Below are positions 1-4,173 of a stretch of 5,521 bases of DNA, in pieces. Each line of letters starts with the position of its first letter. Positions within the stretch are counted from its first letter, which is position 1. Source of the stretch: an uncultured Roseburia sp. (lineage in GTDB: Bacteria; Bacillota; Clostridia; Lachnospirales; Lachnospiraceae); contig CAMGET010000119.1 in assembly GCA_946055175.1 (NCBI GenBank), positions 1 to 5,521 on the forward strand. The letters are read 5' to 3'. Below the pieces are notes generated by a model. That model was given only the letters and a program-made list of their open reading frames with translations, had not been told where the DNA came from and did no database searches. The position numbers and the translations under genes were made by a program.

Positions 1-1
1 A

Positions 2-373
2 TGCTATATTCCGAATAACGGATATCTAAAAAAATGGGCGGACCAGGGAGTACTGCTTTTAAATACCGTATTGACAGTACGGGCACATCAGGCGAATTCC
101 CACCAGGGTAAGGGCTGGGAGGAATTTACGGATGCGATTATCCGTGCGGTAAATGAGCAGGACAGACCGATTGTGTATTTACTTTGGGGAAGACCTGCGC
201 AGAGTAAGATTCCGATGTTGACGAATCCGAAGCATTTGATTTTGACGGCACCGCATCCAAGTCCGTTATCTGCTTACCGGGGATTTTTTGGATGTAAACA
301 TTTCAGTAAAACCAATGAATTCCTGGAGAAAAATGGGGTAGCGCCGATTGACTGGCAGATTGAAAACGTTTAA
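2..373 (+). CDS. ung: Uracil-DNA glycosylase, family 1 (5'-truncated by the window edge)
   Basis: This enzyme removes uracil from DNA in base excision repair, in the cytoplasm. The frame is open from base 2 to the TAA at 371-373, giving 123 C-terminal residues of a protein usually about 220-230 long. Visible residues 18-27 ([10 protein letters not shown]) match the segment carrying the uracil-recognising Asn (Asn123 in E. coli numbering; residue 21 here). Residues 85-90 (HPSPLS) are the DNA-intercalation loop with the catalytic His (H85; His187 in E. coli), followed by the family signature [10 protein letters not shown] and a C-terminal PIDW. The GQDPYH motif with the catalytic Asp lies upstream, outside the window. 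A TTG at 71 is not the start, because conserved family sequence continues upstream of it. No terminator is obvious after the stop. The assignment is very secure. Confidence 0.97.
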   Translation, partial: CYIPNNGYLKKWADQGVLLLNTVLTVRAHQANSHQGKGWEEFTDAIIRAVNEQDRPIVYLLWGRPAQSKIPMLTNPKHLILTAPHPSPLSAYRGFFGCKHFSKTNEFLEKNGVAPIDWQIENV

Positions 374-388
374 AAAATATGTTAAAGT
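360..388 (+). promoter_or_regulatory. Possible weak sigma-A promoter upstream of the FliD-like gene
   Basis: TTGAAA at 360-365 (5 of 6 matches to TTGACA) is followed after 17 bases by TAAAGT at 383-388 (4 of 6 matches to TATAAT). It overlaps the end of ung and lies about 45 bases before the next start codon. The spacing is ideal but the -10 match is poor, and the region is A-rich, so this may be chance. The next gene could instead be read from the ung transcript. Confidence 0.3.
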
Positions 389-420
389 AAAAATAGAAAA
401 GCACCGATAGTAATAGAAGA

Positions 421-427
421 AGGAGGG
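421..427 (+). promoter_or_regulatory. Ribosome binding site of the FliD-like gene
   Basis: AGGAGGG lies 6 bases before the ATG at 434. It is a near-perfect Shine-Dalgarno sequence that fixes the start and suggests strong translation of this unnamed gene. Confidence 0.85.
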
Positions 428-433
428 ATACTT

Positions 434-1183
434 ATGGCAACAATTTCAGGTTATGATTCATCAAGTCTTAGTGTATTGTTTTCAAGTTTGAATAAAAATG
501 CAGGCAGCTCTAATGTCAGTCTGCTTGGCGGTGGCAGCGATTTATTAGGTATTAATTACAGTGATTATGCGACCATCAGAAACGGCTCTTATCTGAAGCT
601 GATGAAATCATATTATAGTCTGGATGCTTCGGATGAAGTAAAAAAGGCTGTTTCAAATAAGACGACCTCTACTTCAAAGGATGATACAGAGACCTTGGCC
701 AAAATAGAGGATGCAGCAGAGACAATGAAGACATCTGCAGATGCATTGCTTGAAAAAGGTCAGAAATCCGTATTTTCGACGGGAGATACAGAGAAAATTT
801 ACAATGCAGTAGATAAATTTGTGACCAATTATAACAGCCTTCTAAAGAAAGCTTCCGATTCAGAGACTTCTAATATCTCCGGCGCAGCAGAACGCATGGT
901 TCGTATGACAAAGTCCAATGAGAAGATGTTAAACTCTATTGGGATTACTATCGGGGAAGATAATCAGCTTAAGCTTGATAAAGAAGCCTTTGAAAAAGCA
1001 GATGTGAGTGTGGTAAAAGGAATGTTCCAGTCTACGGGAGGATTTGGCTATCAGGTTTCTGCACAGGCTTCTATGATTAACTATTATGCAGAAAATGAAG
1101 CGTCAAAGTCTAACACTTATAGCAATGCAGGTACCTATACCTATAATTACAATTCAGGCGCTTTATACAATGAAGGAATTTAG
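434..1183 (+). CDS. Unnamed 249-residue protein with a FliD C-terminal-like region
   Basis: I do not recognise a named gene. The start at 434 is fixed by a strong ribosome binding site. Residues 1-35 are Ser/Gly/Leu-rich (FSSLNKN, LLGGGSDLLG). Residues 42-61 hold a compact Tyr-rich block (DYATIRNGSYLKLMKSYY). Residues 62-110 are charged and Thr/Ser-rich and probably helical. Residues 127-215 resemble the C-terminal domain of FliD, the flagellar filament cap: DKFVTNYNSLL, then LNSIGITIGEDNQLKLDKEAF, where FliD usually has a 'GI.....G.L..D...F' pattern, then VKGMFQSTGGFG. The tail (228-249) is rich in Tyr and Asn. There is no signal peptide or membrane segment. FliD proteins are usually longer (often over 400 residues) and are exported by the flagellar secretion system; no flagellar gene is visible here. 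mnmA begins 12 bases later, so the two are probably co-transcribed. The FliD resemblance is a judgement by eye; function is unknown. Confidence 0.85.
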   Translation: MATISGYDSSSLSVLFSSLNKNAGSSNVSLLGGGSDLLGINYSDYATIRNGSYLKLMKSYYSLDASDEVKKAVSNKTTSTSKDDTETLAKIEDAAETMKTSADALLEKGQKSVFSTGDTEKIYNAVDKFVTNYNSLLKKASDSETSNISGAAERMVRMTKSNEKMLNSIGITIGEDNQLKLDKEAFEKADVSVVKGMFQSTGGFGYQVSAQASMINYYAENEASKSNTYSNAGTYTYNYNSGALYNEGI

Positions 1184-1195
1184 GAATTATTAAAT

Positions 1196-2254
1196 ATGAC
1201 AAAGAAAGTAGTAGTAGGGCTGTCCGGCGGAGTCGATTCGTCTGTGGCAGCCTATTTATTGAAAAAAGAAGGTTATGAAGTAATCGGCGTGACGATGCTG
1301 ACCTGGCAGGAACGGGAAGCAGATGGCAGCGAACTTACAATGGTAAAGGATGCAAGGGCGGTGGCAGAACGTTTGGGCATTGAATATCATGTGGTGGATT
1401 TCCGTGAGGAGTTCAAAAAACATGTTATGGATTATTTCGTAGAAGAATATTTACAGGGAAGGACACCGAATCCCTGTGTGGTGTGTAACCGCTATGTGAA
1501 GTGGGAGGCTCTTCTTAGCCGTTGTAAGGAGTTTGGGGCGGAATATGTCGCTACAGGCCACTATGCCCGAATTGACAAGCTTCCAAACGGCAGATATGCG
1601 ATTCGCAATTCGATTACAGCAACAAAGGACCAGACCTATGCGCTTTATAATTTGAAGCAGGAGCAGCTTGCTCATACGATTATGCCGATTGGTGCTTATC
1701 ATAAAGAAGAAGTGCGTACCATGGCAGAAGAAATCGGCCTTAATGTGGCACGGAAAAAGGACAGCATGGAGGTCTGCTTTATTCCGGATGATGATTATGC
1801 TGCTTTTATTGAAGCGCAGGCAGGTGAACAGGTGCCGCCACCGGGAAATTTTGTCTCTGTTGCAGGAGAGGTATTAGGACAGCATAAGGGAATTACGCAT
1901 TATACCATCGGTCAGCGTAAGGGACTTGGAATTGCACTTGGAGCACCGGCTTTTGTGGTAGAGATTCGTCCGGAAACAAATGAGGTAGTACTAGGGACAA
2001 ATGAGGATGTTTTTACGACAACGCTTTATGCAAATCAGTTAAATGCCATGGCAATTCCGGAATTTACGAATGGAATGGAGCTTGTGGCAAAAATCCGCTA
2101 TTCTCATGCAGGAACGGCATGTCGCGTTTATAAGACAGGGGAAGATGAAATCCGCTGTGAGTTTTTAGAACCGGTCCGCGCGGTAACGACGGGACAGGCA
2201 GTTGTTTTTTATACCGGAGAATATGTGGCAGGCGGCGGACGGATTATAAGATAA
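1196..2254 (+). CDS. mnmA: tRNA-specific 2-thiouridylase MnmA
   Basis: MnmA activates U34 of tRNA-Lys, -Glu and -Gln with ATP and replaces the 2-oxygen by sulfur, which arrives as persulfide from a cysteine desulfurase relay. The 352 residues are close to the usual family length. In order: the PP-loop SGGVDSS (10-16), which binds ATP; GRTPNPCVVCNRYVKW (88-103), with Cys97 at the position of the catalytic Cys of E. coli MnmA; GHYAR (121-125); KDSMEVCFIPDDDY (188-201), with the second conserved Cys194; and HYTIGQRKGLGI (235-246), opening the C-terminal beta-barrel domains. The extra Cys94 forms a CxxC with Cys97, where E. coli and B. subtilis types have Asp. The ATG at 1196 has only a modest AGGA (1182-1185) overlapping the preceding stop codon, so translation may be coupled to the upstream gene. 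Assignment is very secure. Confidence 0.97.
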   Translation: MTKKVVVGLSGGVDSSVAAYLLKKEGYEVIGVTMLTWQEREADGSELTMVKDARAVAERLGIEYHVVDFREEFKKHVMDYFVEEYLQGRTPNPCVVCNRYVKWEALLSRCKEFGAEYVATGHYARIDKLPNGRYAIRNSITATKDQTYALYNLKQEQLAHTIMPIGAYHKEEVRTMAEEIGLNVARKKDSMEVCFIPDDDYAAFIEAQAGEQVPPPGNFVSVAGEVLGQHKGITHYTIGQRKGLGIALGAPAFVVEIRPETNEVVLGTNEDVFTTTLYANQLNAMAIPEFTNGMELVAKIRYSHAGTACRVYKTGEDEIRCEFLEPVRAVTTGQAVVFYTGEYVAGGGRIIR

Positions 2255-2280
2255 AATTTTATAGAGTAAAAATAAATAGC

Positions 2281-2308
2281 TTGACAATTGAACAAAGAAA
2301 GGTATAAT
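2281..2308 (+). promoter_or_regulatory. Strong sigma-A promoter of the metal transporter operon
   Basis: A perfect TTGACA at 2281-2286 and a perfect TATAAT at 2303-2308 are separated by 16 bases. Transcription would start near 2314-2316, inside the palindrome that begins at 2311. Such a strong promoter with an overlapping palindrome implies tight repression rather than activation. Confidence 0.88.
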
Positions 2309-2310
2309 AC

Positions 2311-2350
2311 AAAATGCAAACAATTTGCAAATACAAATTGTTTGCATTTT
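2311..2350 (+). promoter_or_regulatory. Near-perfect palindrome: probable double Fur-family operator
   Basis: The arms 2311-2327 and 2334-2350 are exact reverse complements (17 bp) around a 6-base centre (CAAATA). Each arm is itself dyadic. Bases 2315-2329 read TGCAAACAATTTGCA, a 7-1-7 box with 6 of 7 symmetric pairs. Bases 2332-2346 contain the same 15-mer on the other strand with one mismatch. The box centres are 17 bp apart. A 15-bp 7-1-7 inverted repeat is the classical layout for Fur-family boxes, and a Fur-family gene closes this operon, so autoregulation is the simplest reading. The sequence directly follows the -10 element and covers the likely transcription start. The right arm ends in a short T run, so the RNA could also fold into a long A/U-rich hairpin; a role as terminator for mnmA is possible but less likely. 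Confidence 0.75.
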
Positions 2351-2378
2351 TAACGTTCTGTGAGGAAAGGTCAGGAGA

Positions 2379-3248
2379 ATGATGTTACACATTTTAGAAC
2401 ATACACTGGAGCATACAATAGAAGATGTCATAGGTTTATTGCCGTTTTTGTTCTTTACGTATCTGGTAATGGAACTGCTAGAGCATTTTGCAGGAAGTAA
2501 GTTTTCAAATAAGATAAAAAATGCAGGAAAATTTGGTCCGGCATGGGGAGCTCTTTTAGGAGTTATGCCACAGTGCGGTTTTTCCGCAGCCGCAGCGAGC
2601 TTTTATTCCGGTCATGTGATTGGCGTGGGCACTTTAATTGCAGTCTTTTTATCGACTTCGGATGAGATGCTCCCGATTTTATTATCCGAGTCGGTGCCGC
2701 TTGCTACCATTGCAGGGATTCTGGCGACGAAAGTAGCGATTGCCTGTATATCAGGTTTTCTGGCAGAATTTGTTTATGAACAGCTGTTTCATAAGAAGGA
2801 AGCAGAGATGGATATTCATATTGTGTGTGAAGAAGAACATTGCAGCTGTGAGGACGGTGTTTTGTTGTCGGCAGTAAAGCACACAATCAAAATCTTTTTC
2901 TATATTTTTGTGATTGCGTTTGTTTTGAATGGTGCCATCGAAATCATTGGTGAAGATGCCTTATCCAAGGTATTTTTTAATGTGCCGGTAGTGGGACAGC
3001 TGGTTGCGGCATTGGTGGGACTGATTCCGAACTGCGCATCTTCCGTAGTCATTACCCAGCTTTACTTAAGCGGTGTGATTAGCGCAGGGATGATGATGTC
3101 AGGGCTTTTGGTAAATGCGGGAATCGGAACCCTTGTGTTGCTGCGCTTGAACCGCAATGGGAAACAGAATGCCGGAATTATCGGTGCCATGTATGGTTTC
3201 GGTGTGGTATGGGGTATTTTAATTGATCTATTAGGAATTGTTTTTTAA
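2379..3248 (+). CDS. Polytopic putative heavy-metal/manganese transporter (ArsP_2/DUF2899-like)
   Basis: This is a membrane protein of 289 residues, resembling the family described as putative 10-TM heavy-metal exporters and sometimes labelled putative manganese transporter. Hydrophobic segments lie near 18-35, 55-75, 78-101, 107-135, 168-190, 203-225, 228-257 and 264-289. Two halves repeat each other: 57-102 with MPQCGFS (63-69) and 210-255 with IPNCASS (216-222). The paired P-[QN]-C motifs probably line the transport path. Between the halves, residues 144-159 form a hydrophilic loop rich in metal ligands (His147, Cys150, His154, Cys155, Cys157 and several acids). The N-terminus has His4, His8 and His12 spaced as one face of a helix. 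ATG codons at 2379 and 2382 are both possible: GGAAAGG (2364-2370) favours 2379, while AGGAG (2373-2377) is very close to either. The Fur-family gene follows by 18 bases, supporting a metal substrate. Substrate and direction of transport cannot be read from sequence. Confidence 0.85.
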   Translation: MMLHILEHTLEHTIEDVIGLLPFLFFTYLVMELLEHFAGSKFSNKIKNAGKFGPAWGALLGVMPQCGFSAAAASFYSGHVIGVGTLIAVFLSTSDEMLPILLSESVPLATIAGILATKVAIACISGFLAEFVYEQLFHKKEAEMDIHIVCEEEHCSCEDGVLLSAVKHTIKIFFYIFVIAFVLNGAIEIIGEDALSKVFFNVPVVGQLVAALVGLIPNCASSVVITQLYLSGVISAGMMMSGLLVNAGIGTLVLLRLNRNGKQNAGIIGAMYGFGVVWGILIDLLGIVF

Positions 3249-3252
3249 GATG

Positions 3253-3258
3253 AAGGAG
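3253..3258 (+). promoter_or_regulatory. Ribosome binding site that fixes the start of the Fur-family gene
   Basis: AAGGAG is followed after 8 bases by ATG at 3267. An in-frame GTG at 3258 overlaps the last base of this site and has no Shine-Dalgarno sequence of its own at a suitable distance, so 3267 is the better start. Confidence 0.85.
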
Positions 3259-3266
3259 TGCAAAAA

Positions 3267-3674
3267 ATGACAAACTCTGGATATGCAACAGCAAGCAGAA
3301 AAAAGATATTAGATTTTTTAAAGGAAAATAAGAATCGTACTCTTACGGTTTTGGACATTGATGCATACTTGAAGGAATGTGATAACGAAGTAAATCTTAC
3401 GACGATTTACCGTTACTTAGACAAGCTGGAAAAAGAGGGGACTGTTATGAAGTATGTGGCAGAAAAAGGCAGTCAGGCCACCTATCAGTTTGTGGAATCC
3501 GGACATCATTGTGAGGAACATCTGCATTTGCAGTGTGTCAAGTGTGGACGAATCATTCATTTGGAATGCAATTTTATGCAGGAGATTCTGGAACATGTGG
3601 AAAAAGAGCATGGTTTTGTGATGCAGTGTAAGAACTCTATTGTGTACGGAACGTGCAAGGAGTGCGCTAAATAA
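3267..3674 (+). CDS. Fur-family metal-responsive repressor (Zur-like)
   Basis: This cytoplasmic metal sensor of 135 residues (counted from the ATG at 3267) has the usual family length. Residues 1-75 are the winged-helix DNA-binding domain, with recognition helix NLTTIYRYLDKLEKEG (43-58) and the wing VAEKGSQATYQF. The C-terminal dimerisation domain has the His/Cys-rich hinge HHCEEHLHLQC (80-90) and two CxxC pairs (Cys90/Cys93 and Cys130/Cys133) that form the structural Zn site. Cys82 and Cys101, together with the hinge histidines, suggest a Zur-like (zinc) sensor rather than iron Fur or PerR, but subfamily calls by eye are unreliable, and Mn2+ is possible given the transporter. It follows the transporter by 18 bases, shares its promoter, and probably binds the double palindrome at 2311-2350. 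A terminator closes the unit. Confidence 0.93.
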   Translation: MTNSGYATASRKKILDFLKENKNRTLTVLDIDAYLKECDNEVNLTTIYRYLDKLEKEGTVMKYVAEKGSQATYQFVESGHHCEEHLHLQCVKCGRIIHLECNFMQEILEHVEKEHGFVMQCKNSIVYGTCKECAK

Positions 3675-3682
3675 TTTGGAAG

Positions 3683-3724
3683 AAAAGCTGTCATGGAATC
3701 CGATAGGAGAATATGGCAGCTTTT
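3683..3724 (+). terminator. Intrinsic terminator after the Fur-family gene
   Basis: Bases 3683-3694 (AAAAGCTGTCAT) pair with 3713-3724 (ATGGCAGCTTTT) in a 12-bp stem with one G-U pair and an 18-base loop. The stem runs into TTTTGTTGTT. It begins 8 bases after the stop codon. The large loop makes it less than ideal, but position and T-rich tail fit well. Confidence 0.75.
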
Positions 3725-3750
3725 GTTGTTCAAGATATAAGAAAAAACGC

Positions 3751-3779
3751 GTGACATATATAGGCTGAATATATATAAT
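3751..3779 (+). promoter_or_regulatory. Sigma-A promoter of the padR operon
   Basis: GTGACA at 3751-3756 (5 of 6 matches to TTGACA) and a perfect TATAAT at 3774-3779 are separated by 17 bases, predicting a start near 3786. The promoter also sits inside an imperfect inverted repeat, 3747-3786: ACGCGTGA pairs with TCACGTGT with one G-T, and the ATATATA runs pair around GGCTGAA. A regulator could therefore contact the promoter itself as well as the site downstream. Confidence 0.8.
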
Positions 3780-3785
3780 CACGTG

Positions 3786-3800
3786 TATAGACAGTCTATA
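3786..3800 (+). promoter_or_regulatory. Perfect 7-1-7 palindrome, probable PadR operator
   Basis: TATAGAC-A-GTCTATA is a perfect 15-bp inverted repeat starting 7 bases after the -10 element, at the predicted transcription start and 26 bases before the padR start codon. PadR proteins usually repress their own operon from palindromes at this position, so autoregulation is likely. Binding is inferred; the symmetry is directly visible. Confidence 0.65.
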
Positions 3801-3812
3801 TAGAAAAGTAAC

Positions 3813-3819
3813 AGGAGGG
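3813..3819 (+). promoter_or_regulatory. Ribosome binding site of the padR gene
   Basis: AGGAGGG lies 6 bases before the ATG at 3826, which settles the start. Confidence 0.85.
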
Positions 3820-3825
3820 AATAAT

Positions 3826-4155
3826 ATGGCGATCGATAAGACCTTAATTCAGGGGAGCCTTACCATGCTGATTTTGCGTTTGCTTGAGGAAAAGGATATG
3901 TACGGATATGAGATGATTGAGAATCTGCGCGGAAAATCAAATAATGTGTTTGAATTGAAAGCAGGCTCACTTTATCCGCTGCTTCACTCGTTGGAGGAGA
4001 AGCATTTTGTGACCTCTTATGAAGACGATTCCACCGGGAAAATGAGAAAGTACTATCATCTGTCAGCGGAGGGGAAGCGTTTCTTAAAAGAGAAAAAGGA
4101 AGAGTGGGAAATTTATAGTGCAGCGGTCAGCAGTGTATTGACCTTTGCGTGGTAG
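3826..4155 (+). CDS. PadR-family transcriptional regulator, short type
   Basis: This 109-residue winged-helix DNA-binding protein belongs to the short PadR subfamily, which consists of the DNA-binding domain plus one C-terminal dimerisation helix. Motifs: SLTMLILRLLEEKDMYGYEM (11-30), the opening helices with the family's YGYE; the recognition region AGSLYPLLHSLEEKHFV (46-62); the wing GKMRKYYHLSAEGKRFL (71-87); and a C-terminal helix to Trp109. Short PadR repressors usually release DNA on binding a hydrophobic or cationic ligand, or in response to envelope stress, and commonly control an adjacent membrane-protein gene. Here a membrane protein starts 18 bases downstream, and a perfect palindrome sits at the predicted transcription start. 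The ligand cannot be read from sequence. Confidence 0.95.
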   Translation: MAIDKTLIQGSLTMLILRLLEEKDMYGYEMIENLRGKSNNVFELKAGSLYPLLHSLEEKHFVTSYEDDSTGKMRKYYHLSAEGKRFLKEKKEEWEIYSAAVSSVLTFAW

Positions 4156-4173
4156 GAAAGGCGCGGGATTTTT

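Noticed and set aside
71..373. A possible 100-residue gene starting at TTG 71
   Set aside because: The frame is open back to base 2, and the upstream residues ([19 protein letters not shown]) are conserved Ung sequence, so this is the interior of ung.
1451..1702. Antisense open frame inside mnmA, and a +2 frame at 1668-1877
   Set aside because: Both lie wholly within the conserved MnmA coding sequence, lack family-like features, and are expected shadow frames.
2311..2350. The palindrome as an insertion-sequence end, or as the mnmA terminator
   Set aside because: There is no transposase or target duplication nearby. The stem is A/T-rich and sits directly behind a perfect -10 element, which fits an operator better, although some termination cannot be excluded.
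2255..2378. Metal-sensing riboswitch upstream of the transporter
   Set aside because: The leader from the likely start to the ATG is only about 65 bases and is mostly the palindrome; I see no yybP-ykoY or other known riboswitch signature.
2165..2431. Antisense open frame across the mnmA end and the transporter promoter
   Set aside because: It runs through the promoter and palindrome, has no ribosome binding site, and its translation resembles no protein I know.
3258..3266. GTG at 3258 as start of the Fur-family gene
   Set aside because: It overlaps the AAGGAG ribosome binding site that serves the ATG at 3267, and adds only three residues before the usual family start.
3417..3782. Antisense open frames overlapping the Fur-family gene, its terminator and the padR promoter
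   Set aside because: They cross a terminator and a promoter region and mirror a secure coding gene; no family features.
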